A stretch of DNA of 64,000 nt from the NCBI GenBank assembly GCA_903901335.1, contig CAIUQR010000126.1:1-64000 (forward strand), given 5' to 3'. The position numbers and the translations under genes are program-made. Each line of letters opens with the position of its first letter. Position 1 is the first letter of the stretch. The notes under the pieces are model-generated. The model did not search any database, was not told the DNA's origin, and worked only from the letters and a program-made list of their open reading frames with translations. Positions 18,401 through 26,274 of the stretch are shown piece after piece. Source of the stretch: an uncultured delta proteobacterium. GTDB lineage: Bacteria > Desulfobacterota > Desulfobulbia > Desulfobulbales > Desulfocapsaceae.

Positions 18401-19092
18401 ATGGCAACGGCACTCTGGGTACTGCAGGAGTGGCTGCGGGTGAAAACTCCAACGCACTGACGGTCAAGATCAATACCGGCGCCGCGGGCATGTACGCAGG
18501 TGGCACTGCAGGCATAGCGAACCTGGCGCTGTTTAGCCACGACTCCGACCTGCTCGATATCGCCTTGAACACAAACCCAGTTACGCTTCAAGGGACGGTA
18601 AACAACTACGCCAAGCCTGTGTTTAAGTTCGACTCTGGAAAGGGGTCGTTGACTAACACCAATTTGACAACTTTTAATCTTGATTTCGGCAATGTCCTGC
18701 AGAATTCTATAAATGACGCCTTCCTGAAGTTGCTGAACGATGTTACCGGGCCTGCGGATCTGGCGAATGGCTACTTTTCTACTCCGACCGGGGCGAAATT
18801 CACCCTCACCGGGTTCGGCACAACAGAATTTTCACCCCTGGCTGCTGGTGAGAGTCTGAACGGCTTAGAAGTTGCCTTTGACACTTCTGCTTTGGGTGCG
18901 TTCAGCGGAAGCATTACACTGACTGAATGGGGAACCAACGATAGTGGTTATCGCGGCCCGGATACCACTATCGTCCTGAATTTTTCAGGCGACGTAGTCG
19001 GACAGCAGGCAGTACCCGAGCCTTCAACCCTCATTCTCGCAGGCATTGGGCTTATGGGAATTGGACTTCTGAGGAGGAAAAATCGATCTTAA
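12430..19092 (+). CDS. giant PEP-CTERM surface protein with choice-of-anchor D repeats
   Basis: This 2220-residue protein begins with a signal peptide (residues 1-28, ...CGSALA) and ends with a PEP-CTERM sorting signal: VPEPSTL, a hydrophobic helix and the basic tail LLRRKNRS. An exosortase encoded elsewhere should cut it at the PEP motif. Region 1 (residues ~30-110) is a glycine/tryptophan-rich beta segment (VTWNGGTGSWNTAGNWTSG). Region 2 (~120-780) has three near-identical ~200-residue repeats. Region 3 (~1070-2060) has about eight diverged choice-of-anchor D modules sharing QRIGG/LTVSNT and SNGTGTSGLG-like words. ATG 12430 is preceded by AAAGGAGG; an ATG eight codons earlier lacks a site. 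Likely role: extracellular matrix or envelope adhesion. It is followed by a strong terminator. Confidence 0.92.
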   Translation: MRRIGKRKTLSYVSLCSAVFLWCGSALAANVTWNGGTGSWNTAGNWTSGLPGVSDDVFIDNGNSINSVVNLNYYYASINNLKIDSGDTLNVQNGAGLVINGSSVDNAGTLNLSSTGTNTWLYLSNGTHFTGGGNVTLSDSSANFVSGNANTGAEVVTNVDNTIQGAGYLGWSNSFEFINGGTINANGTKQLIITPTVNAAAVAANGGGFVNTGVLEATNTGGLLLNGGKFNNNGGTIKAAGGDVTLQSTTIVGGTLASSGSNVIQSATGTNNTLDGSSLGAITLAGTYQATNNTSTYLSGTFINNGKVQVNSTGNNTWLNLADGTQLTGGGTITLSDKSTNYITGATSTGTDVVTNVNNNIQGAGYLGWANSFEFINKSGNVINANGTSQLVIQPTVNATAVAANGGGFVNQGTLETTNTGGLLLNGGKFNNNGGTIKAAGGDVTLQSTTIVGGTLASSGSNVIQSATGTNNTLDGSSLGAITLAGTYQATNNTSTYLSGTFINNGKVQVNSTGNNTWLNLADGTQLTGGGTITLSDKSTNYITGATSTGTEVVTNVNNNIQGAGHLGWANSFEFINKSGNVIDANGTNQLIITPTVNATAVAANGGGFVNQGTLKTTNTGGLLLYGGQFNNNGGTIKADGGNVTLQATTISGGTLASSGSNVIQNVTGNSATLDGSSQGAITLAGTYQAANNSGTYLSGTFKNNGEVQVNSTVNNTWLYLADGTQLTGGGKITLTDKSTNYITGAANTGTEVVTNVNNTIQGAGHLGWTNSFGLLNGGTVDATGSNALILAPTTNSTVTAGLVNQAGGVLRGSGAGGLEITQGKIDNQGTVEALANSKVVFDTSATVLNNNGNTLTGGIWKANSVGGSSATIDFQKTDTSIATNNADIYLIGANSVIQGRNAGSVVQSLDSTLSTNNGSLHLQQGRTFNATASSGIFTNNGLLEVTDSTFQSGALANNGINAAISGFGTSMVNTGSIRVTGSGAITANTGTLTLTGGVFMGGGSSLTSNAGATVNISGATTFNVIETLANNGNLNLGSQNITVQADYTNANFGVGNSFNNHANVAGPGLILANGDVGISVSGTGISNGTSATPTLALGNVHVNATDNGIFNINTTGSTGPVIRGAIKNSGITTSGLNFAAQNFGPIALGGSTAINYSYAPTTAGALSGQTFNVVTNFDNVTGKTVAVTGTAYNLAAGSATPTPVTIANQRIGGTNSQALTVSNTAASGSYTEVLNASFGTNTDSATNNGGTITGGLGSGIAGGASNSSAMSVGVNTSNAGLQTGKVTLNYVSNGTGTSDLGNTSVGSQTIDVSGNVYQKAAGLAQSPAQVANQRIGGNNTTALTVSNNTTFGTGYVEDLNASVGGTLGATASGSLSKIIAGRNNLQSGIGSILAGVDTTSAGAKTGTVTLNYETAGTVNGFSNGLGTLGVGSQDVTVTGNVYQVAQATLPTTVDLGKFHVGTGFPTTLSQAITIGNTLVASGFQEGLNVTANGTSGQATVSGGPITNLAAGSTSNALSLGLSGLTAGVNGGTATLALATNGSGTSGLGVLSQGNANVNVTGTGYNLASSNVIAPIKIVAHTGDGGGSVSQTLSITNVSLGNNTYQEGLNSSFGGFIAGSGNTITPTLTGSIFNLAAGATDNSSMKVAINTLTAGLFNGIVTVDQASNGLTTSGLGITSLASQQIAATGQVTVGTFNYATPTVNTSLPINFGNIRQGSNVANQAISISNTAPVSAFTEALNGSVVSAPAGFSATGSFNGLQAGAPADTNISVGMSTSSAGHQAGNVILGFVSDGTGIVGDGTTTAIIPNTAVAVTGNVFQVAQPTLPTAVNLGATRVGGSLSGGLNVSNTLIAPVGYQEGLNANVSSTSGATASGSISNLGAGATDSTSITVGLDATSSGVKNGAVTLGLKSNGSGTSGLNTLDLPDSGPISVTGKVYQTAVAVVTPTVDFGIVHVGDNVTKAINVANTASGSLVDSVTGKIASVTGAFSNGNGTLGTAGVAAGENSNALTVKINTGAAGMYAGGTAGIANLALFSHDSDLLDIALNTNPVTLQGTVNNYAKPVFKFDSGKGSLTNTNLTTFNLDFGNVLQNSINDAFLKLLNDVTGPADLANGYFSTPTGAKFTLTGFGTTEFSPLAAGESLNGLEVAFDTSALGAFSGSITLTEWGTNDSGYRGPDTTIVLNFSGDVVGQQAVPEPSTLILAGIGLMGIGLLRRKNRS
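12787..14780 (+). repeat. 600-bp tandem repeats inside the surface-protein gene
   Basis: The word TGGCTC followed by a LADGT-type coding segment recurs at 12787, 13381, 13981 and 14581, giving periods of 594, 600 and 600 bases. Units two and three are almost base-identical over long stretches (compare 13075-13460 with 13675-14060), including synonymous positions. That indicates very recent duplication or ongoing gene conversion. The fourth copy is partial and more diverged. All periods are multiples of three, so unit gain or loss keeps the frame. Confidence 0.93.
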
Positions 19093-19113
19093 TTGACAAG
19101 ATTGGTTGATGCT

Positions 19114-19152
19114 AATAGGTGCAGGATCCCAGAATCCTGCACCTATTTTTTT
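19114..19152 (+). terminator. strong rho-independent terminator
   Basis: A perfect 14-base stem (AATAGGTGCAGGAT, 19114-19127) with a 6-base loop and its complement at 19134-19147 is followed directly by a T-run. It closes the surface-protein transcript. The remaining ~200 bases to the next gene show nothing else. Confidence 0.95.
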
Positions 19153-19361
19153 GGCAGTCCAGAACCCGTTGAAGGGAACAGTCTGGGAAAGCCCCACGTT
19201 GAGGTTTTCATCACCATCCACCCTAAGAGCAACTCCGTAGATCCTCTACATAATTATCCGGTTGACAGGAAACCGGGACGCCGGTAAATTGCATATCCCC
19301 TTCAGGAGCCACCTCCGCCCGGCACGGGCAAAAAAGTCCCGTTTCTTGAAACTGGTTTCCC

Positions 19362-20261
19362 ATGCAGATTCTTACCTTTATTTCCCTGATTGTCACCATG
19401 TTTTTCTGGGGTGGGACGTTTATCGCCTGCCGCATGTTGGCCGGTTCGGTCCAGCCGGCCATCGCCGCCTTTCTCCGATTTGCGATTGCCTCGGTGGTTC
19501 TCCTCGTTATTACTAGGCTGGCTGGGGGAAAACTGCCGCGTCCTTCCGGAAAGCAATGGTTGTTGCTGGCTTTACTGGGTGCCACAGGTGTCTTCGGTTA
19601 TAATATCTTTTTTTTCACCGGTCTGCACTCCATCAATGCCGGCCGCGCCTCCCTTATCATTGCCGGCACGCCACTGGTTATCACCCTGCTGGCAACCATC
19701 TTTCTGGGGGAACTGCTGACTCCCCGGCGTTTTTGCGGCATTCTCCTTAGCCTGGCAGGCGCGGCTGTGGTGATCAGCAACGGGCATCCGGGAATTATAC
19801 TTACGGCCGGTTTCGGTCCCGGTGAAATGGCACTGCTCGGTTGCGTCGCCAGTTGGGCGGCCTATTCCCTGATCGGCCGGATGGTGCTCACGGCTCTGTC
19901 ACCGCTGGCCGCAGTCTGCTATTCCTCAATAGTCGGCACCCTCCTGCTCTGCTGGCCCGCCCTGCATGAAGGGCTGCTGCAACAACTTCCGTCCCTGTCG
20001 ATGACTGACTGGGTGAACCTCGCCTACCTGGGCGTTTGCGGAACAGCCCTCGGCTTTTTCTGGTATTACAGAGGCATAAAAAAGATAGGAGCGATGCGGG
20101 CCGGTGTCTTTATCAATCTGGTCCCCTTGTTCGCCCTGCTGCTTGCCAGGCTCCTCCTAGACGAAACGATCCATCCCGTAGTGCTCGGCGGCGGCATCCT
20201 CGTGCTGACCGGAGTTACGCTGACCAATTCCACAGGCCGAAAACGGCCCGGCCGGAAATAA
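19362..20261 (+). CDS. EamA/DMT-family transporter
   Basis: A 299-residue inner-membrane protein with ten predicted helices in two EamA repeats. The first repeat carries the typical FFWGGTFIACRMLA and ...ARASLIIAGTPLVITLLA segments; the second ends in GGGILVLTGVTLTN. Members export metabolites, often amino acids or nucleosides; the substrate is unknown. A second, diverged EamA gene is at 42998-43894. It stands alone between the surface-protein terminator and dtd. Confidence 0.9.
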   Translation: MQILTFISLIVTMFFWGGTFIACRMLAGSVQPAIAAFLRFAIASVVLLVITRLAGGKLPRPSGKQWLLLALLGATGVFGYNIFFFTGLHSINAGRASLIIAGTPLVITLLATIFLGELLTPRRFCGILLSLAGAAVVISNGHPGIILTAGFGPGEMALLGCVASWAAYSLIGRMVLTALSPLAAVCYSSIVGTLLLCWPALHEGLLQQLPSLSMTDWVNLAYLGVCGTALGFFWYYRGIKKIGAMRAGVFINLVPLFALLLARLLLDETIHPVVLGGGILVLTGVTLTNSTGRKRPGRK

Positions 20262-20368
20262 GCATCCATTTCCTCACAAGCTGCTAAAATTCCCTTGCCA
20301 AATGCCATCATTTATGTCCAAAAGAAAAGCTGTCGACAAACAGAAAAATCCTTTTATTTGGGGTATCC

Positions 20369-20818
20369 ATGCGAAGTGTCGTGCAGAGGGTCAGTCGCGC
20401 CCAGGTCACAATCGACCGGGAACCGGTCGGGACTATCGGTCCTGGCCTTGTCGTTCTCCTGGGTATCCACAAAGATGATGGTGAAAAAGAGGTGCGATGG
20501 CTGGCCGACAAAATCGTGGGCCTCCGGATCTTTGAAGATGATAAAGGCCTGATGAACCGCTCTCTTCTCGATGTGGGCGGTGAGATACTCATCGTCTCCC
20601 AGTTTACCCTCTATGGCGACTGCCGGAAAGGCAGGCGGCCGGGCTATTCGTCGGCGGCGCGGCCCGAGGTCGCGGAACCTCTTTACGAACACTTTATCCG
20701 CATGGTACAACAACAGAGAGTTACCACCGCCACAGGCAGGTTTGGGGCCATGATGCGGGTCGAGCTTATCAATGACGGCCCGGTCACCCTCCTGCTTGAT
20801 TCGGCTGGAACATTTTAA
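20369..20818 (+). CDS. dtd: D-aminoacyl-tRNA deacylase Dtd
   Basis: A 149-residue protein of normal family length that hydrolyses D-amino acids from tRNA. Both active-site motifs are intact: SQFTLYGD (family SQxxLYG) in the middle and NDGPVT (family NxGPxT) near the C-terminus. The N-terminus MRSVVQRVSRAQV is canonical. A GGGG ribosome site precedes ATG 20369. It lies about 60 bases before the M16 protease gene, probably in one transcript. Confidence 0.97.
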   Translation: MRSVVQRVSRAQVTIDREPVGTIGPGLVVLLGIHKDDGEKEVRWLADKIVGLRIFEDDKGLMNRSLLDVGGEILIVSQFTLYGDCRKGRRPGYSSAARPEVAEPLYEHFIRMVQQQRVTTATGRFGAMMRVELINDGPVTLLLDSAGTF

Positions 20819-20876
20819 TTAATTGTCATGTAAACCAGTTATCTCTTCACCTTTAAAACAGACAGGAATGGTGCCC

Positions 20877-23789
20877 ATGCCCTTTACGCCGGGAAAATCC
20901 TTCGCAGGGTTCAGCTTAAAAAAATCGGCAGTTATAGATGAAATCAACTCAGAGGTCTTTCTTTTCGAGCATGATTTCCTTGGCTGTCCTCTCCTGGCCA
21001 TCAAGAATGACGACCAGAACAAGACCTTTACCGCCGCCTTCAATACCATCCCCACCGACTCCACCGGAGTTGCCCATATCCTTGAGCATTCGGTCCTGAT
21101 GGGATCGAAAAAATACCCGGTCAAGGATGTGTTCGGGGAGATCCATAAAGGCGGACTGATGACCTTTTTGAATGCGATGACCGGATCGGACATCACTTAC
21201 TACCCGTTCGCCACCAGGAATTTGAAGGAATATTTCAACCTGATGGACATCTACTGCGATGTGGTCTTTAACCCGCTGCTCGACCGCACCACCTTTGAGC
21301 AGGAGGGCTGGCATTACCACCAGGAAGGTCCCGACACCCCGCTCCAGTATCAGGGGGTGGTCTACAACGAGATGAAGGGGGCGTTCTCCGATCCGATAAG
21401 GTTGATTTTTCATCATATTTTCGGGGGACTGATGCCCGGCTCGACCTACGCCCATGAATCCGGCGGTGACCCGAAAAATATCCCGGACCTCTCGTATGAG
21501 CAGTTCTGCGCCTTTCACCGGCATCATTATCATCCGTCAAACGGGATATTTTTTCTCTATGGCAACGCGCCGCTGGCAGACGAACTCGACTTTCTGCAGA
21601 GCAGATTCTTCTCTCATTTCCAGGAGAAAGAAGAACGCCGTCTGATAGAACCGGGGAAGCTGATCACCGCGCCTGCTTTTATTACCGACAGCTACGCCGT
21701 CGAGCAGAACGATACAGCGGGCAAGACCTTTCTGGCAGTGGGGACCAGCGTCTCCGACGTCCTCGACCAGGAGAAAAACGCCGCCTTCCAGATTATCGCG
21801 GGCATTCTCTTCAACTCCGACGCATCCCCTCTGAAGAATGCGATCATCTCCAGCGGACTCTGCAAGGATTTCGGTGGTTTTTATCTGTCTTCCTCATCTT
21901 TTAAAACCTTTATGGTCACCTATCTGATGGGAAGCGAAGCAGAACGGCGCGACGACTTCCTGGCCCTCTATACCACCACCCTCACCGCCATGGCCGAGAA
22001 AGGGCTCGATCGCGACCTCGTTCTCTCCGAGCTGAATAAATACGAGTTCAGCGTCCGGGAAGAGGCCTCGAAGGCCCAGCGCGGCCTGGACCTGATCGGC
22101 AAGGCGATGGTTGCCTTTAAATACGGCACCGATCCCTTCGACAACCTGGTCAGCGAAAAGCTCTTCCGTACCATCAGGCAGAAGGCGCTGTCTTCAAACT
22201 ATTTCGAAGAGCTTATCCGCGAATACCTGCTGGACAACCAGGCAAGCGTGGTTGTAACCCTTGTCCCGGACACCACGAAACTTGCGGAAACCGTCCGGGA
22301 GGAACAACAGAAGCTGCAGAATTATGCCGCCACCCTGACGAGCGCCGACCGGGAGGCCCTGATTGCCAGGACCAATGAGTTGATGCGGCTGCAGCAGACC
22401 CCCAACGAGCCGGAGGCCCTGGCCCGGATCCCGCAGTTGACGCTCGCCGATCTGACCGCCACTATCGATTTTCCTGCCGTCCGGCCCACCGCGATGTTCG
22501 GTCGGCAGGTCCTGGTCAGTGAGCTTGCCACCAACCACATCAGCTATCTGGATATCGGTTTCGACTTTTCCTGCCTGCCCGCCCGCCTGCTGCCCTGGCT
22601 TGATCTCTTTGGCGCCATTGTCACCGAGATAGGCACGGAGAAGATGGATTACGTCCGTTTTGCCAAGGAAATTGCCACCTGTACCGGCGGCTTTTCCCAC
22701 TCGCTTGCCACCTACGGCAAAAAAAGTGTGCCGGACAAGGTCGATCCGATCCTCTGGCTGCATCTGAAGTGCCTGCCTGAGTATCTGGAGCGGACCCTGC
22801 ACCTGATCGCCGAGGTCTTTGCCGATATCTCCTTTAAGGACAGGGCACACATCAGAGAAATCGTGGCGCGGGAATTCGCCTGGGATGAACATTCAGCCCA
22901 AAGCGAAGGGTATAACTTGCCGATGATGCGGGTTTTTTCACACCTGAGCAGGGCAGGCAGATACAACGAGCTGTTCAGCGGGGTGACCTCCTATCTGGCG
23001 GTAAAAGAGCTTGCCGGCAACTACGACGCGTTGGAAGAATCCTTTCTTGCCGGTCTTCAGGAAATCGCTTCCCTGCTCTTCAACCGCAACAATCTGATCG
23101 TGGCCCTTACCGCCGACGCTGATGAAATCACCAGGGTCGCTGACCTCGGCCACTGTCTTGTCGATGCCCTTGCCGCAGCGTCTGTGACCAGGCAGGAGAT
23201 CGACCTGATCGCCATCCCCGACCATGAGGCCTTTATCACCTCCGCCGAGGTGGTTTTTGCCGCCCAGGGAGGTGCTTTATTTCCGAACGGATCGGGCTAT
23301 AACGGTCATTTCGAGGTCCTGAAAACCTTTCTCTCCAGGGACTATCTCTGGAATACCGTCCGGCAGATGGGCGGCGCCTACGGCTGCTTCATCCAGTTCA
23401 GCCATATCACCGGCAACCTGGCGCTGGTCAGCTACCGTGATCCGCAGGTCAAAAAAACCTATGAGGCCTACGATAAAATACCTGAAATCGTGGCCAACCT
23501 GGAACTTTCGGCCGAGGTGCTGGAACAGATCATTATCGGCACCTATGGCGGTTTCGACCCCCATCAGAGCCCGGCAGCCAGGGGCGCAACCGCCCGAAAC
23601 GAGTATCTGAGCGGCATCGATATCACCTATAAACAACAACGGCTAGGGGAGATCGTCTCCACCTCCATTGCCGACCTGCGGGCCTTTGCCCCGGCGTTTG
23701 CGCAGATGAAAGGATACAGGGCCATCATCGGCAACCGGGCGAAGATCGAGGAAGACAAGAACCTTTTTAATACACTGACGGAACTTTGA
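20877..23789 (+). CDS. M16C peptidase, presequence-protease type
   Basis: A large (about 970 residues) inverzincin-type metalloprotease resembling PreP/Cym1. The inverted zinc motif HILEH is near residue 75, and the downstream glutamate ligand lies in YNEMKGAFSDP. The C-terminal half has the expected second M16 pair, with QMGGAYGCF contributing to the substrate chamber. These enzymes degrade short unstructured peptides. There is no signal peptide, so it is probably cytoplasmic. Start choice is open: ATG 20877 has CAGGA nine bases upstream; ATG 20868 and TTG 20823 are also in frame. Confidence 0.92.
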   Translation: MPFTPGKSFAGFSLKKSAVIDEINSEVFLFEHDFLGCPLLAIKNDDQNKTFTAAFNTIPTDSTGVAHILEHSVLMGSKKYPVKDVFGEIHKGGLMTFLNAMTGSDITYYPFATRNLKEYFNLMDIYCDVVFNPLLDRTTFEQEGWHYHQEGPDTPLQYQGVVYNEMKGAFSDPIRLIFHHIFGGLMPGSTYAHESGGDPKNIPDLSYEQFCAFHRHHYHPSNGIFFLYGNAPLADELDFLQSRFFSHFQEKEERRLIEPGKLITAPAFITDSYAVEQNDTAGKTFLAVGTSVSDVLDQEKNAAFQIIAGILFNSDASPLKNAIISSGLCKDFGGFYLSSSSFKTFMVTYLMGSEAERRDDFLALYTTTLTAMAEKGLDRDLVLSELNKYEFSVREEASKAQRGLDLIGKAMVAFKYGTDPFDNLVSEKLFRTIRQKALSSNYFEELIREYLLDNQASVVVTLVPDTTKLAETVREEQQKLQNYAATLTSADREALIARTNELMRLQQTPNEPEALARIPQLTLADLTATIDFPAVRPTAMFGRQVLVSELATNHISYLDIGFDFSCLPARLLPWLDLFGAIVTEIGTEKMDYVRFAKEIATCTGGFSHSLATYGKKSVPDKVDPILWLHLKCLPEYLERTLHLIAEVFADISFKDRAHIREIVAREFAWDEHSAQSEGYNLPMMRVFSHLSRAGRYNELFSGVTSYLAVKELAGNYDALEESFLAGLQEIASLLFNRNNLIVALTADADEITRVADLGHCLVDALAAASVTRQEIDLIAIPDHEAFITSAEVVFAAQGGALFPNGSGYNGHFEVLKTFLSRDYLWNTVRQMGGAYGCFIQFSHITGNLALVSYRDPQVKKTYEAYDKIPEIVANLELSAEVLEQIIIGTYGGFDPHQSPAARGATARNEYLSGIDITYKQQRLGEIVSTSIADLRAFAPAFAQMKGYRAIIGNRAKIEEDKNLFNTLTEL

Positions 23790-23791
23790 TC

Positions 23792-24409
23792 ATGACACAA
23801 ACGCACTTTGACCAGGCAGCAAACGAATGGGACCAGAAGAAGCGAAGGGTGGAATTGGCCAGGGCCATTGCTGAAAATATCGCCCTTCTCCCTCTGCACA
23901 CCAAAATGACGGCGATGGAATACGGCTGCGGCACCGGCCTGGTCGGGCTGGCTCTGGCCCCCCGGCTCGGCTCGCTTATGGCAATCGATACATCGAAGGG
24001 CATGCTCGATGTCCTGGCCGGAAAGATTAAAGAACAGGGGCTGACCAATGTCACACCGCTCTGCCTGGATCTGACTGTTGATACCTGCACTCAACGCTTC
24101 GATCTGATCTTTTCGGCGATGACCCTCCACCATATCGGGGAGACCGGGCTGATCCTGGAAAAATTCTACCACCTCCTGAAAGACTACGGCACCCTGGCTA
24201 TCGCCGATCTCGACAGTGAGGATGGCTCCTTCCACTCCGCAGGCGCCGGTGAAAAGCATTATGGCTTCAGCCGTGAGGTCTTGTCGGAAATTTTACTCGG
24301 CCTCGGTTTTTCTTCCGTAACCTTCAAGACCGTCCATACTATCCAAAAAGTCTATGAGGCTGGAGGTAAGCGGGACTATCCGGTTTTTCTGCTTACAGCG
24401 CAAAAATAG
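23792..24409 (+). CDS. class I SAM-dependent methyltransferase
   Basis: A 205-residue Rossmann methyltransferase of the Methyltransf_11/UbiE-like type. The SAM-binding motif is MEYGCGTGLVGLAL, followed by the acidic MAIDTSKGMLDVL segment and DLIFSAMTLHHIGE. No substrate can be assigned. ATG 23792 follows the protease stop by two bases, so it is likely translationally coupled. The next gene starts 93 bases downstream with its own ribosome site. Confidence 0.85.
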   Translation: MTQTHFDQAANEWDQKKRRVELARAIAENIALLPLHTKMTAMEYGCGTGLVGLALAPRLGSLMAIDTSKGMLDVLAGKIKEQGLTNVTPLCLDLTVDTCTQRFDLIFSAMTLHHIGETGLILEKFYHLLKDYGTLAIADLDSEDGSFHSAGAGEKHYGFSREVLSEILLGLGFSSVTFKTVHTIQKVYEAGGKRDYPVFLLTAQK

Positions 24410-24502
24410 CATGTAATACGAAAGAGTGAGTAGTATCATAAATGCTCTTCATCTATCTTTCCTGTCGTCTTTGTCTGACTTATTTATTCCAAGGAGAATC
24501 GT

Positions 24503-25195
24503 ATGCAATACTCGCCTGAAATCAAGGAAATGTGCCGCGTGGCCCTGGGGACGAATCATGGTCCGGCCCCTATCCCCCAGGAGGGTGGGTGGACCCAGGT
24601 TCGAGAGGTCACCGATATCAACGCCCTCACCCACGGGGTTGGCTGGTGTGCACCCCAGCAGGGGGCCTGCAAACTGACCCTGAACGTTAAAAAAGGGATC
24701 ATCGAAGAGGCCCTGGTCGAGACCATCGGCTGTACCGGCATGACCCATTCCGCGGCGATGGCCTCCGAGATCCTGCCCGGCAAGACCATTCTTGAGGCCC
24801 TGAACACCGATCTGGTCTGTGACGCGATCAATGTGGCCATGCGGGAGCTCTTTTTGCAGATCGTCTACGGCCGGAGCCAGTCGGCCTTTTCCGAAGGCGG
24901 ACTACCGATCGGCGCCGGCCTTGAAGACCTCGGCAAGGGACTCCGTTCCGTCTGCGGCACCATGTACGGCTCCAATGCCAAGGGCCCGAGATATCTGGAG
25001 ATGGCGGAAGGTTATGTCACCACCCTGGCGCTTGACAAAAACGACGAGGTCATCGGCTATAAGTTCGTCAATCTGGGCCGGATGATGGATATGATCAAGA
25101 AAGGTGACGATCCGGGTACGGCCATGGAAAAGGCCTCCGGCACCTACGGCCGGTTCGCCGAGGCCGTCAAGACCATCGATCCACGCAAGGAATAA
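24503..25195 (+). CDS. NifU/IscU-like Fe-S scaffold partner of GGGtGRT protein
   Basis: A 230-residue protein whose central part resembles NifU/IscU scaffolds: VETIGCTGMTHSAAMASEIL and GKTILEAL parallel the FGCGSAxASSSLATE and GKTL segments of IscU. Further cysteines at GWCAPQQGACKL and LVCDAINVA could complete a metal site. The N-terminus and the C-terminal ~100 residues are not part of IscU. In other anaerobes this family is regularly annotated as an Fe-S assembly scaffold next to a GGGtGRT protein, as here (11-base gap). Function is unproven. Ribosome site AAGGAGAA; ATG 24503. Confidence 0.85.
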   Translation: MQYSPEIKEMCRVALGTNHGPAPIPQEGGWTQVREVTDINALTHGVGWCAPQQGACKLTLNVKKGIIEEALVETIGCTGMTHSAAMASEILPGKTILEALNTDLVCDAINVAMRELFLQIVYGRSQSAFSEGGLPIGAGLEDLGKGLRSVCGTMYGSNAKGPRYLEMAEGYVTTLALDKNDEVIGYKFVNLGRMMDMIKKGDDPGTAMEKASGTYGRFAEAVKTIDPRKE

Positions 25196-25206
25196 GGAGA
25201 AACATC

Positions 25207-26202
25207 ATGGCACTGTTTGAAAGTTATGAAAGACGGATCGGCCAGATCACTCCGGTCCTGAAAAAATATGGGATGAACACCATCGAAGAGGCTAAAAAGG
25301 TCTGTGACGACTATGGTGTCGATGTGGCCGCAATCGTCAAGGGTATCCAGCCGATCTGCTTTGAAAACGCCCTCTGGGCCTATACCCTGGGAGCGGCGAT
25401 CGCCATCAAGAAGGGCCAGAAGAAGGCGACAGAGATCGCTGTCACCCTGGGCGAGGGCCTCCAGGCCTTCTGCATTCCCGGCTCGGTTGCCGATGACCGC
25501 AAGGTCGGAATCGGCCATGGCAATCTGGCCTCGATGCTCCTAAAAGAAAAGACGAAATGTTTCGCCTTCCTGGCCGGCCACGAGTCATTTGCCGCCGCCG
25601 AAGGCGCCATCGGTCTTGCCAGATCGGCCAACAAGGTCCGCAAGCAGCCCCTGAAGGTGATCCTGAACGGCCTTGGCAAAGACGCGGCCAAAATCATCTC
25701 GCGGATCAACGGCTTCACTTATGTCCAGACCAAATTCGATTACGCCACCAGCAAACTGCAGGTAGTAGCAGAAACGGCCTACTCGGACGGCGACCGGGGC
25801 AAGGTCCGCTGCTTCGGCTCGGACGATGTCCGGGAAGGGGTGGCGATCAATCATCTGGAAGGCGTCGATGTCTCCATCACCGGCAACTCCACCAACCCGA
25901 CCCGTTTCCAGCATCCGGTGGCCGGAACCTATAAAAAGGAGTGCATCCTTCAGGGCAAGGAGTATTTTTCGGTGGCCTCGGGCGGCGGTACCGGGCGCAC
26001 CCTGCACCCCGACAATATGGGCGCAGGTCCGGCCTCCTACGGCATGACCGACACGCTCGGCCGCATGCATTCGGATGCCCAGTTCGCCGGCTCCTCCTCG
26101 GTGCCTGCCCATGTGGAGATGATGGGGCTGATCGGCATGGGAAACAACCCGATGGTCGGCGCGTCGGTAGCCGTGGCTGTGGCCCTGGAACAGGCCTCGT
26201 AA
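25207..26202 (+). CDS. GGGtGRT protein
   Basis: A 331-residue protein carrying the family-defining GGGTGRT motif in SVASGGGTGRTLHPDN (about residues 257-272). The rest is alpha/beta with glycine-rich turns (GHGNLASMLL, VKVILNGLGKDAAKII-like segment, GMGNNPMVGAS). The family is found almost only in anaerobes, paired with the scaffold-like protein encoded just upstream; its biochemical role is unknown. The conserved glycine/arginine loop suggests binding of a phosphate-bearing ligand, which is inference. Ribosome site AAGGAGAA. A strong terminator follows. Confidence 0.9.
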   Translation: MALFESYERRIGQITPVLKKYGMNTIEEAKKVCDDYGVDVAAIVKGIQPICFENALWAYTLGAAIAIKKGQKKATEIAVTLGEGLQAFCIPGSVADDRKVGIGHGNLASMLLKEKTKCFAFLAGHESFAAAEGAIGLARSANKVRKQPLKVILNGLGKDAAKIISRINGFTYVQTKFDYATSKLQVVAETAYSDGDRGKVRCFGSDDVREGVAINHLEGVDVSITGNSTNPTRFQHPVAGTYKKECILQGKEYFSVASGGGTGRTLHPDNMGAGPASYGMTDTLGRMHSDAQFAGSSSVPAHVEMMGLIGMGNNPMVGASVAVAVALEQAS

Positions 26203-26221
26203 CAATCAACACCTGAACGGC

Positions 26222-26254
26222 AAGGAGGATACGGCGACGCACCGTATCCTCCTT
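26222..26254. terminator. terminator between convergent genes
   Basis: A perfect 13-base stem (AAGGAGGATACGG at 26222-26234, complement at 26242-26254) with a 7-base loop, followed by GTTTG. It lies between the GGGtGRT gene and the convergent small exported protein and could serve the plus strand, perhaps both. Confidence 0.8.
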
Positions 26255-26274
26255 GTTTGAGCTTACATCTGAAG

